From: Clostridiales bacterium
GTDB lineage: Bacteria > Bacillota > Clostridia > Oscillospirales > Oscillospiraceae
Assembly: GCA_019423635.1 (NCBI GenBank)
Contig: JAHZBA010000002.1
Coordinates: 62,001 to 126,000 of the forward strand
DNA: 64,000 nt
Reading direction: 5' to 3'
Every line of letters starts with the position of its first letter. Position 1 is the first letter of the stretch. A program made the translations under genes and the position numbers. The notes beneath the pieces are model-generated. The model was not told where the DNA came from. It saw nothing but the letters and a program-made list of their open reading frames with translations, and did not search any database. Below, piece after piece: positions 25,419 to 33,091 of this stretch.

Positions 25419-25994
25419 TCATTTCAGCTCGTCCAGCGTCAGGGAGAAGCTGGGCAGGAAGGTATCCAAAAAATACCGGACCTCCGGCAGGTCAAAGGCC
25501 TCCAGCGCCCGCCGGGTCTGGGCGGCGGCGTCCCGGAACTCGGCGTTGCCGGCCTTGAGCTCCTCCAGGCACTTGATATGGGCGGAGAGCTTGTCCGCCG
25601 CCTTCACCAGCCGCTCCACCTCGCCGTCCACCTCCGTCAGAAGCGGAACATAGGCCCTTTGCAGCTCCGGCGGCAGCATCTCCAGCAGCTTCCTCTCCGC
25701 CACCCGCTCCACGTCCTTGTAGGCGCTGCGGATGGCCGGGTTGTCGTACTTGATGGGGGTGGGCATATCCCCGGTCAGAATCTCGCTGGCGTCGTGGTAC
25801 AGCGCCGCCGCCGCCACGGCGCCGGGGTCGATCCGCCCGCCGAATTTCTCGTTGCGGATCACCGCCAGGGCGTGGGCCAGCACCGCCGCCTGATGGCTGT
25901 GCTCCTGGACGTTTTCCGGAGCGGTGTTGCGCATGAGCGCCCAGCGCTGGATGAACCGCATCCGGGAGATATAGGCAAAAAAGTGGCTTCTCAT
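25419..25994 (-). CDS. YfbR-type HD-domain 5'-deoxynucleotidase
   Basis: A 191-aa metal-dependent phosphohydrolase that removes phosphate from deoxynucleoside 5'-monophosphates. HD-domain residues are in order: His in NVQEHSHQAAVLAH, His-Asp in LYHDASEILTGDMPTP, and the later Asp in KAADKLSAHIK. The length and the family-specific N-terminus (FFAYISRMRFIQRWALM) match YfbR. ATG at 25994 begins one base after the mtaB stop, so the two genes are translationally coupled. Confidence 0.93.
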   Translation of the reverse strand: MRSHFFAYISRMRFIQRWALMRNTAPENVQEHSHQAAVLAHALAVIRNEKFGGRIDPGAVAAAALYHDASEILTGDMPTPIKYDNPAIRSAYKDVERVAERKLLEMLPPELQRAYVPLLTEVDGEVERLVKAADKLSAHIKCLEELKAGNAEFRDAAAQTRRALEAFDLPEVRYFLDTFLPSFSLTLDELK

Positions 25995-25995
25995 C

Positions 25996-27291
25996 TCAGT
26001 CCTCCAAGATCTCTCCCGTGAGAAGATCTCCGTCCGTCCCGGTGATCCTCACACTGCGGATTTGATTGTGCAGCGCCGCCGTCTCCGTTCCCGCCAGCAC
26101 CTCCATGTAGTTGGGGGCGTGGCCGGAGAAGCGCCCGTCCCGGGGCTGTTCAAACAGGACGGGGTAGACCTCCCCCACACAGCCGTCGAGATACGCCCGG
26201 TGCAGCGCCGCCGCCGTCTCTGCCGCCCGGCGGGCCCGGTCCTCCCTGACGGCCTGGGGCACCTGCTCCATGGACGCCGCCGGAGTGCCCGGACGGACAG
26301 AGTAGGGGAAGACGTGTATCCGGGCAAAGCCGCAGCGGCGGAGGAAGGCCAGCGTCTCCCGGAACTCCTCCTCCGTCTCCTCCGGAAAGCCCACAATCAG
26401 ATCCGTCGTGACGGCAGGGCGGCGGAAATAGCGGCGCAGCAGCTCCACCGCCTGGAGGTAGCGGGCCGTGTCGTATTTCCGGTTCATCCGCCGCAACGTG
26501 GCGTCGCACCCGCTCTGGAGGGACAGGTGGAACTGAGGGCACAGATCCGGCAGGGCGGCGCAGCGCCGGCAGAAGTCCTCCGTGACGGTCCGGGGCTCCA
26601 GACTGCCCAGACGCACCCGGACGCCGGGGACCGCCCGGGCCACGGTCTCTATCAGATCCACGAGGCCCTGCCCGCTTTTCAGGTCCCGGCCCCAGGAGGA
26701 GATCTCGATGCCGGTGAGCACAATCTCCCGATAGCCCGCCGCCGCCAAACTGGCGGCCTGCTCCGCCGCCCGGTCCGCGGGCAGGGAGCGCACCGGCCCT
26801 CTGGCATAGGGGATGATGCAGTAGCTGCAGAAGTTGGCGCACCCGTCCTCCACCTTCAGCATGGCGCGGGTCCGCTCTCCCAGACCCCCGGCGGGCAGGA
26901 CCTCGAAGTCCCGCCGGTCAAAGGGCCGGTCCAGGGACTCCATGGCCTGCCGCTCCTGCCAGAGGCGCTCCAGCAGCTCCACAAAGCCCCTCCGGTCCCC
27001 GGAGCCTGCCAGCAGGTCCGCCCCCAGGGTCCGGGCCTCCTCCGGATGGGTCTGGGCATAGCAGCCGCACAGGGCCACCAGGGCCCGGGGATGGGTCCGG
27101 CGCAGGCGGCGGACCATCTGGCGGGACTTCTGATCGCTGACGGCGGTGACGGCGCAGCTGTTCACCACATAGACGTCCGCCTCCTGATCCCAGGGGACCA
27201 CCTGGTGCCCCCGGTCCTGGAGCAGCCGTTCCATGGCCTGGGTCTCATATTGGTTCACCTTGCAGCCCAAGGTGTAAATGGCAGCTCTCAT
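25996..27291 (-). CDS. mtaB: tRNA t6A37 methylthiotransferase MtaB
   Basis: Radical-SAM enzyme that converts t6A37 to ms2t6A37 in ANN-decoding tRNAs; 431 aa. The N-terminal UPF0004 domain holds three cysteines (TLGCKVNQYE, VNSCAVT, LCGCYAQ) for the auxiliary Fe-S cluster. The radical-SAM motif is CANFCSYCIIPYARG, with CxxxCxxC geometry. The C-terminal TRAM domain ends in the last 60 residues. ATG at 27291 has GAGGAG upstream. A much longer open frame continues upstream but runs antisense through the cysteine desulfurase and is rejected. Confidence 0.95.
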   Translation of the reverse strand: MRAAIYTLGCKVNQYETQAMERLLQDRGHQVVPWDQEADVYVVNSCAVTAVSDQKSRQMVRRLRRTHPRALVALCGCYAQTHPEEARTLGADLLAGSGDRRGFVELLERLWQERQAMESLDRPFDRRDFEVLPAGGLGERTRAMLKVEDGCANFCSYCIIPYARGPVRSLPADRAAEQAASLAAAGYREIVLTGIEISSWGRDLKSGQGLVDLIETVARAVPGVRVRLGSLEPRTVTEDFCRRCAALPDLCPQFHLSLQSGCDATLRRMNRKYDTARYLQAVELLRRYFRRPAVTTDLIVGFPEETEEEFRETLAFLRRCGFARIHVFPYSVRPGTPAASMEQVPQAVREDRARRAAETAAALHRAYLDGCVGEVYPVLFEQPRDGRFSGHAPNYMEVLAGTETAALHNQIRSVRITGTDGDLLTGEILED

Positions 27292-27302
27292 GATTTCTCC
27301 TC

Positions 27303-27372
27303 TTGCGCTTTTTCGCAATCTTCTGTATAATAGCTGGGCTTCTATTATACGTTGCTTTTCCCATTTGGGCAA
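27303..27372. promoter_or_regulatory. Face-to-face overlapping promoters sharing a palindromic core
   Basis: Plus strand: TTGCGC (27303-27308), 17-bp spacer, TATAAT (27326-27331). Minus strand: TTGCCC (27372-27367), 17-bp spacer, TATAAT (27349-27344). The two -10 elements are arms of the perfect inverted repeat TATAATAG-CTGGGCTT-CTATTATA (27326-27349). Both start sites would fall near 27337-27338, so RNA polymerase binding for mtaB-yfbR and for the desulfurase should exclude each other. Confidence 0.75.
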
Positions 27373-27390
27373 GCCCCAGGAGGAGAGATT

Positions 27391-28524
27391 ATGATTTACC
27401 TGGATCACGCCGCCACCACCCCGGTGCCCCGCCCGGTGGCGGACGCCATGTACGCCGTACTGACCGGGCAGTTCGGCAACCCCAGCGCCCAGTATCCCCT
27501 GGGTCTGGAGATGAAAAAGCAGGTGGAGGCGTGGAGAAGAACCGTCGCCGCCCTGCTGGACTGCCCGGCGGAGGGGCTGTATTTCACCTCCTGCGGCACG
27601 GAGGGGGACAACTGGGCCCTCCGGGCCGCCGTCTGGCAGAACCGGCGGGTGGGGCGCCACATCGTCACCACCAGGGTGGAGCACAGCGCTGTGCTGGAGA
27701 GTTGCAAACAGCTGGAGCGGGAGGGGTATGAGGTGACATACCTCCCGCCCAACCGGGACGGCGAGATCTCTGCGGAGCAGGTGCTGGAGGCCGTCCGGCC
27801 CGACACGGCGGCGGTCTCCATCATGTCCGTCAACAACGAGCTGGGGACCCGCTTCCCCATTCGCTCCATCGCCCAAGGCCTTGCGGCGCGAAACCCCCAA
27901 ACGCTCCTGCACACCGATGCCGTCCAGGCCCTGGGGACCCTCTCCGCCAGGGAAGCGGGGGCGGATTTTGTCACGGTCTCCGCCCACAAGATCGGCGGGC
28001 CCAAGGGGATCGGGGCGCTGTACATCGGCCCCCGGGTGAAGAATCCCCGGCCGCTGCTCTGCGGCGGCGGACAGGAGCGGGGCCTGCGCTCCGGCACGGA
28101 GGCCACGGCCCAGATCGCGGGCTTTGCCAAGGCGGCGGAACTGCGTCTTAATCGCCGTGCCGAGATCCAGGCGCATCTGACGGAACTGAAGGCCCACGCC
28201 CTGGAGCGGTTCCAAGGCTTCCCGGACCTGACCGTCCTGGGCAGCGTCTCCGGCTCGGCGCCCCACATCCTCTCCGTCTCCCTGGCGGGGTGGCCCAGCC
28301 AGAACATTGTCAACGACCTGGGGGCCCAGGGAATCTGCATCTCCGCGGGCTCCGCCTGCCACCAGGGCAGGCCCAGCCACGTGGTGGCGGCGCTGGGTCT
28401 TCCGAAGCGGGTGGCCGCCGGGGTCATCCGATTGAGCTTCGGGCCCGAGACCACCCTGGCGGAGGTGGACGCCTGCGTGGACGCCCTGCGGCGCCACCAC
28501 GATGAGCGCATGGCCATGCTGTAA
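27391..28524 (+). CDS. Cysteine desulfurase (NifS/IscS type)
   Basis: PLP enzyme that mobilises sulfur from L-cysteine for Fe-S clusters or tRNA thiolation; 377 aa. Landmarks: YLDHAATTPVP at the N-terminus, the His of TRVEHSAVLE, HTDAVQALG, the PLP-lysine motif SAHKIGGPKGIGALYIG, and the catalytic Cys in ISAGSACHQG. ATG at 27391 has AGGAGGAG upstream. It is divergent from mtaB, a radical-SAM sulfur-inserting enzyme. A role in supplying sulfur to MtaB is attractive but inferred. There is no adjacent iscU or thiI. Confidence 0.94.
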   Translation: MIYLDHAATTPVPRPVADAMYAVLTGQFGNPSAQYPLGLEMKKQVEAWRRTVAALLDCPAEGLYFTSCGTEGDNWALRAAVWQNRRVGRHIVTTRVEHSAVLESCKQLEREGYEVTYLPPNRDGEISAEQVLEAVRPDTAAVSIMSVNNELGTRFPIRSIAQGLAARNPQTLLHTDAVQALGTLSAREAGADFVTVSAHKIGGPKGIGALYIGPRVKNPRPLLCGGGQERGLRSGTEATAQIAGFAKAAELRLNRRAEIQAHLTELKAHALERFQGFPDLTVLGSVSGSAPHILSVSLAGWPSQNIVNDLGAQGICISAGSACHQGRPSHVVAALGLPKRVAAGVIRLSFGPETTLAEVDACVDALRRHHDERMAML

Positions 28525-28591
28525 CGGACCGCCCTGCACAGAGGACATCCGTTCCCGTCACCCCCCCTCATTTTGAATTTTGGAGCAAACT

Positions 28592-29968
28592 ATGGGAAAC
28601 TATCTCCGCCGGCCCGCCGGCTTTTACAGGCGGCTCTTCCTTTTGGCCCTGCCGCTGATTCTGCAAAACCTCATCACCACCTCCCTGGGCTTCGTGGACA
28701 CCTTCATGGTGGGCCTTCTGGGACAGGCGGAGCTGTCCGCCGTCACGGCGGCCAACTCCCCGATCTTCCTGGTGCAGGTCATCATCTTCGGCTTCATCAG
28801 CGGCCTCACCATCCTGGTCAGCCAGTACTGGGGCAAGGGGGACACGGAGACCATCAACCGCTGCATGGGGGTGGCCCTCTACGCCGGCGTGGCGATTGCG
28901 TCCACGGTGGCCCTGGTGCTCTTCTGCTTCCCGCATTTTGTCATGGGCCTTGTGACCAACAACGCCCAGCTGATCCCCCTGGGAGCGCCCTACGTCCGGA
29001 TCGTGGGCATCAGCTACATCTTCAACACCATGAGCTCCGTATACATCGGTATGCAGCGCAGCACGGAAAACCCCGCCATGGGCATGGTGGTCTTTGCCAG
29101 CTCCATGCTGCTGAACACCCTCTTGAACTACATCCTGATCTTCGGCAAGTTCGGCGCCCCGGCCCTGGGGATCATTGGCGCGGCCCTGGCCACGCTGACC
29201 TCCCGGATCGTGGAGTTCCTCATCACCCTGACCTATGCCCTGACGAACCGCCGGGTGCCTCTGCGGCCCGCCGCCCTGCTGCGGCCCGGCCGGGCCATCC
29301 TCTCGGACTTCGTCCGCTACTCCTCCCCCGTGCTGGTCAACGAGAGTCTGTGGGGCCTTGGCACCACGGTGATGACGGCCATCATGGGCCACATGCTGAT
29401 CTCCGAGGACATTCTGGCGGCCCACGCCATCATGGGCAACATCGACAAGTTCTCCACTGTGGCGTGCTTCGGCGTCGCGGGGGCCAGCGCCGTGATCGTC
29501 GGCAAACGCATCGGCGAGGGGGCCTCCAGGGATGAGGTATACTCTCTGAGCTGGTGTTTGCTGCTGGTATCCTTTCTGATCGGCCTTGCGGTGTCGCTGT
29601 GCCTTGCGGTGCTGCTGCCCACGGTGTTCATTCCCTACCTCTACCCCCTGTTCCACCTGAAAGATCTGGCCATGGAGATTGCCGTCACCATGTGCGTGGT
29701 CTATCTCTTCATGCTGCCCATGAAGGCCTTCGACATCTCCAACATCACCGGCATCCTCCGGGCCGGCGGCGACGCCCGCATGGCCTCCGTCATTGACCTG
29801 TGCCCCCTGTGGCTGGCGGCGGTGCCCCTCACCGCCCTGACGGGACTGGCGCTGAACGCCCCCATTGCCGTGGTGTGCCTGTGCATCCAGTCGGAGAACT
29901 TCTGCAAGATGCCCTGGGGCATCCACCGCCTCCGCAGCCGGAAGTGGATCAACAACATCACCCGGTGA
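28592..29968 (+). CDS. MATE-family efflux transporter
   Basis: Multidrug/toxin extrusion antiporter of 458 aa with about 12 TM segments in two homologous halves. Characteristic sequence appears early (LALPLILQNLITTSLGFVDTFMVG) and again in the second half (YSSPVLVNESLWGLGTTVMTAIMG). ATG at 28592 has TTGGAG 8 bp upstream. The in-frame TTG at 28580 is less likely because it would overlap that ribosome-binding site. It starts 67 bp after the desulfurase and could share its transcript. The terminator at 30011-30042 follows. Confidence 0.93.
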   Translation: MGNYLRRPAGFYRRLFLLALPLILQNLITTSLGFVDTFMVGLLGQAELSAVTAANSPIFLVQVIIFGFISGLTILVSQYWGKGDTETINRCMGVALYAGVAIASTVALVLFCFPHFVMGLVTNNAQLIPLGAPYVRIVGISYIFNTMSSVYIGMQRSTENPAMGMVVFASSMLLNTLLNYILIFGKFGAPALGIIGAALATLTSRIVEFLITLTYALTNRRVPLRPAALLRPGRAILSDFVRYSSPVLVNESLWGLGTTVMTAIMGHMLISEDILAAHAIMGNIDKFSTVACFGVAGASAVIVGKRIGEGASRDEVYSLSWCLLLVSFLIGLAVSLCLAVLLPTVFIPYLYPLFHLKDLAMEIAVTMCVVYLFMLPMKAFDISNITGILRAGGDARMASVIDLCPLWLAAVPLTALTGLALNAPIAVVCLCIQSENFCKMPWGIHRLRSRKWINNITR

Positions 29969-30010
29969 GAGATGGACGCGTCCTCCCTCAAACCGGCACT
30001 CTTCGCAGAC

Positions 30011-30042
30011 AAAGGCGAGGCCCCGTAAGGGGCCTCGCCTTT
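30011..30042. terminator. Bidirectional terminator
   Basis: Perfect 14-bp stem AAAGGCGAGGCCCC / GGGGCCTCGCCTTT with a GTAA loop, followed by a T-rich tail (CATCCTTTTT). It sits between convergent genes, the MATE transporter and the MBL hydrolase. Confidence 0.88.
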
Positions 30043-30094
30043 TCATCCTTTTTACACAGGGCGCGGCAGATCAGCGGCCACGCGCCGCACCGTT

Positions 30095-30703
30095 TCAGCG
30101 CTCCTCCCAGGACGGCACCAGCACGCCCTCCAGATCCGCCGTCAGCTCCAGAGAGGGCCCCGGCAGGCGGCGAACCCTTGGCCACAGGGCCAGGAAGTCC
30201 TCCACGCCGTTCACATTCGGCAGGCCATAGGGCGGGTGGCGGTAGTGCATGGGCACGATCCACCGGGGGGCGATGGCCTCGCAGACCTGCTTCGCCCCGG
30301 CGGCGTCCACGGTGTAGGTGCCGCCCACCGGCACCAGCACGCCGTCCAGCCGGCCCAGCTCCGCCAGCTGCTGCGCCGTCAGCTGATGCCCCAGGTCCCC
30401 CAGGTGGGCCAGGGTCACGCCGCCGGCGGAGAGAACGTGGACCGTATTGCTCCCCCGCAGGGCGCCGCCCTCCGGGTCGTGGAAGGTCTCCACGGTGCGG
30501 ACCGTAAAGGGGCTCTCCCGCGCCGGCAGCAGCGTCACGGCCTCCACGGCGTGATGGTCAAAATGGCCGTGGCTGCACAGCACCTCATGGACCTCCGCCC
30601 GCAGGTCCGGGTAGCCGGCCACGCCGGCATAGGGGTCCAGGATCAGCCGGTAGCCGTCCTGCTCCAGCAGGAAGCAGGCATGGCCCAGCCAGGTGAGTTT
30701 CAT
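30095..30703 (-). CDS. Metallo-beta-lactamase-fold metal-dependent hydrolase
   Basis: A 202-aa member of the UPF0173/UlaG-like branch of the MBL superfamily. The start MKLTWLGHACFLLE is followed by the metal ligands SHGHFDHH (HxHxDH), the Asp of AHLGDLGH and the His of VPMHYRHP. Members of this branch include L-ascorbate-6-phosphate lactonase, but most are of unknown substrate. ATG at 30703 has GGGAGGA upstream. It is 66 bp upstream-adjacent to the DUF4349 gene stop and on the same strand, so possibly co-transcribed. Confidence 0.9.
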   Translation of the reverse strand: MKLTWLGHACFLLEQDGYRLILDPYAGVAGYPDLRAEVHEVLCSHGHFDHHAVEAVTLLPARESPFTVRTVETFHDPEGGALRGSNTVHVLSAGGVTLAHLGDLGHQLTAQQLAELGRLDGVLVPVGGTYTVDAAGAKQVCEAIAPRWIVPMHYRHPPYGLPNVNGVEDFLALWPRVRRLPGPSLELTADLEGVLVPSWEER

Positions 30704-30769
30704 GGCAGATTCCTCCCGTCATCGTCTTCGCGGCGGCCGCGGGCGGCCGCCGCCTTTTGAACGATTGTA

Positions 30770-31729
30770 TCACATCTCCTCCGATTTGTCATCCGCCGTT
30801 TTCTCCGCCCGGGCGGCCAGGGTTCTCTGCCGCCTGCGCACAACGCGGACCACCGCGAAGACGGCCGCTGCCGCCAGCAGCACCCACACCCAGCCGTAGG
30901 CCAGGGCCACCGCCAGCTCCTCCAGGGTGCTTCCAAAGGTGTGCAGGCCGTCGGAGAAGGCCCTGCCCAGCCGCCCGGCGAAGCTCTCCGCCGGTTCGTC
31001 CACGTTGGAAAGGCGGTAGACCTCCTGAAGGGAGATATTCACTGTGGCGTAGTCCACTTGGGCGTCATAGTGCCGCAGGGTGCCGGAGAGGTCCTCGATC
31101 ATCCACTCCGTCTCGGAGATGGCGGACTCGATGGTGATGATGTCCGCCATGTTGTCCGCCTCCGCCAGCAGGGCCTGGAGCCGCTCCAGCTTGATCTGCT
31201 GCGTCTTCAGCCGGCCGGCGGTGTCGTAGTAGACTTCGCTGATATTCTGCCGGTTGGTATTGCGCCAGGTCTCGTGGCACAGCTCCCCCGCCCGGTTCAA
31301 GAACGCATGGTACTGCTCCGAGGGCACCCGGACCGTGTAGTCCGCCCAGCGGTAGCCGCCGCCCCGGTCCCCCACGGAGCTGTTTTCAAAGTACCCGCCC
31401 AGCTCCTCCGCCAGCTGCTCCAGGGCCGCGGCGGAGCGGTCAAACTCCGTGGTCTCCAGCTCCAGAGAGGCGGTGAGGATCACCTTCTCCTCCCGTCCGG
31501 TCTCCACCGGGCCGATGGCAGGGGTCTCCGGCGCCGTCTCCGCGCTGTCCATGGCAATGCCGCCGTTGGAAAGCCCCCCGTCAAAGTCCTCCTGATAGAC
31601 GCCCTCCTCCTTGGCCATAGGCGCCTCGGAAGTGGAGGACATGTTGTTCACCGCGCCGCTCCCGCCGCAGGCGCTCACGCTCAGCGCCAGCAGAGCTGCC
31701 AGTAAAATGGCTGTCCAGGTTCTCCTCAT
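30770..31729 (-). CDS. DUF4349 lipoprotein
   Basis: A 319-aa envelope protein of unknown function. The signal peptide has lipobox SVSAC (Cys21), followed by a low-complexity linker. The DUF4349 domain has a long coiled-coil (about 155-235, LKTQQIKLERLQALLAEADN), flanked by ILTASLELETTEFDRSAAAL and VNISLQEVYRLSNVDEP. A C-terminal TM helix (about 275-297) is followed by a basic cytoplasmic tail. The protein is therefore tethered at both ends. ATG at 31729 has AAGGAGGG upstream. Confidence 0.9.
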   Translation of the reverse strand: MRRTWTAILLAALLALSVSACGGSGAVNNMSSTSEAPMAKEEGVYQEDFDGGLSNGGIAMDSAETAPETPAIGPVETGREEKVILTASLELETTEFDRSAAALEQLAEELGGYFENSSVGDRGGGYRWADYTVRVPSEQYHAFLNRAGELCHETWRNTNRQNISEVYYDTAGRLKTQQIKLERLQALLAEADNMADIITIESAISETEWMIEDLSGTLRHYDAQVDYATVNISLQEVYRLSNVDEPAESFAGRLGRAFSDGLHTFGSTLEELAVALAYGWVWVLLAAAAVFAVVRVVRRRQRTLAARAEKTADDKSEEM

Positions 31730-31817
31730 GATCGTCCCTCCTTGTCCGGCCCGGCCGCACTGCCGGGGCCTGTTTTCCTGTTTAGACGGATTTTGCGGAA
31801 AAAAGTTCCGCCGGGCG

Positions 31818-31846
31818 TTGCCTTTTTCCCGCCGGTAGGGTACAAT
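31818..31846 (+). promoter_or_regulatory. Promoter of the FMN-dependent oxidase
   Basis: TTGCCT (31818-31823), 17-bp spacer, TACAAT (31841-31846); 35 bp before the start codon. Confidence 0.7.
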
Positions 31847-31880
31847 ACTGCCGAATACATCCGTATGGAGGGATCGCTCT

Positions 31881-32900
31881 ATGACATATCAGGAAATTCT
31901 GGCCCAGGCCCGGACCTGCTCCGGCCCCTACTGCAAGGCCTGTCCCGTGTGCAACGGCCTCAGCTGCAAGAACACGATGCCCGGCCCGGGGGCCAAGGGG
32001 CAGGGCACCGGCGCCATCCGCAACTATCAGAAGTGGCAGGAGATCTGCCTCAACATGGACACCATCTGCGCCAACACGCCGGTGGACACCACGGCGGAGC
32101 TCTTCGGCCGCAGATTTATCCTGCCGGTCTTCGCCGCCCCGGTGGGCGCCATGACGCTGCACTATGGGGACAAGTACAATGACATGGATTACAACGACAT
32201 TTTAGTCTCCGCCTGCGCCGACGCCGGCATCGCCGCCTTCACCGGCGACGGCACCAACCCCGCCGTGGTGGAGGGCGCGGCCAGGGCTTTGGAGAAGTGC
32301 CACGGCTGCGGTGTCCCCACCATCAAGCCCTGGAATATTGAGACCATCCGGGAGAAGCTGGACCTGGTCAAGGCCGCGGACCCCTTCGCCGTGGCCATGG
32401 ACATTGACGCGGCGGGTCTGCCCTTCCTCAAGGGCCTGACGCCCCCCGCCGGCCGCAAGACCGTGGAGGAGCTGCGGGAGGTGGCCGCCATGGCCGGCCG
32501 GCCCTTCATCCTCAAGGGCATCATGACCGTCAGCGGCGCCAGGAAGGCCCTGGACGCCGGCGCGGCGGGCATCGTAGTGTCCAACCACGGCGGCCGGGTG
32601 CTGGACCACTGCCCCGCCACCGCCGAGGTCCTGGCGGATATTGTCGACGCCGTGGGCGGGAAGATGACCATCCTGGTGGACGGCGGCATCCGCACGGGAC
32701 TTGACGTCTTCAAGGCCCTGGCCCTGGGCGCCGACGGCGTCCTGATCGCCCGGCCCTTCGTCACCATGGTCTACGGCGGCGGCGCCGAGGGCGTACAGGT
32801 GCTGGTGGACAAGCTCCAGAGCGAGCTGGCCGACACCATGAGCATGTGTGGCGCCCACAGCCTCCGGGAGATCAGCCGCTCCATGGTGTTCCGTCCCTGA
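31881..32900 (+). CDS. FMN-dependent alpha-hydroxy-acid oxidase-family protein with Cys-rich N-terminus
   Basis: A 339-aa TIM-barrel flavoprotein related to lactate/glycolate oxidases and type 2 IPP isomerase. FMN and catalytic elements are visible: FAAPVGAMTLHYGD, the catalytic His/Arg segment SNHGGRVLDHCPAT, DGGIRTGLDVFKALALGADGVLIARP. The N-terminal 35 residues have an unusual cysteine cluster (CSGPYCKACPVCNGLSCKN; five Cys within 17 residues) that classical hydroxyacid oxidases lack. This could bind Fe-S or zinc. In an anaerobe the protein is more likely a dehydrogenase than an oxidase. ATG at 31881 follows ATGGAGGG. Expressed alone, closed by the hairpin at 32912-32943. Confidence 0.88.
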   Translation: MTYQEILAQARTCSGPYCKACPVCNGLSCKNTMPGPGAKGQGTGAIRNYQKWQEICLNMDTICANTPVDTTAELFGRRFILPVFAAPVGAMTLHYGDKYNDMDYNDILVSACADAGIAAFTGDGTNPAVVEGAARALEKCHGCGVPTIKPWNIETIREKLDLVKAADPFAVAMDIDAAGLPFLKGLTPPAGRKTVEELREVAAMAGRPFILKGIMTVSGARKALDAGAAGIVVSNHGGRVLDHCPATAEVLADIVDAVGGKMTILVDGGIRTGLDVFKALALGADGVLIARPFVTMVYGGGAEGVQVLVDKLQSELADTMSMCGAHSLREISRSMVFRP

Positions 32901-32911
32901 GAAAGTCCCCC

Positions 32912-32943
32912 CGTGTCCCGGCCGGCTCCCCGGCCGGGACACG
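32912..32943 (+). terminator. Terminator after the FMN-dependent oxidase
   Basis: Perfect 14-bp stem CGTGTCCCGGCCGG / CCGGCCGGGACACG, loop CTCC, followed by TCTTTT. Confidence 0.85.
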
Positions 32944-32987
32944 TCTTTTGACCGGGACGCCAAAATCCCTTTTTTTCCATTTGCTCT

Positions 32988-33015
32988 TTGCTTTTTCGTT
33001 GGTTTGTGCTATACT
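32988..33015 (+). promoter_or_regulatory. Promoter of the ABC importer operon
   Basis: TTGCTT (32988-32993), 16-bp spacer, TATACT (33010-33015), giving a leader of roughly 70 nt. Confidence 0.65.
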
Positions 33016-33091
33016 GAAAGAGAATTTTTGTTTTCCCAAGCGCCGAACCGGCGCTTCCCCATTTTCCGCCCCGGCAGAAAGGATGGTCTTC

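Noticed and set aside
27292..28548. Apparent 5' extension of mtaB through the desulfurase gene
   Set aside because: Runs antisense to a clear cysteine desulfurase; a strong ribosome-binding site marks the MtaB start at 27291.
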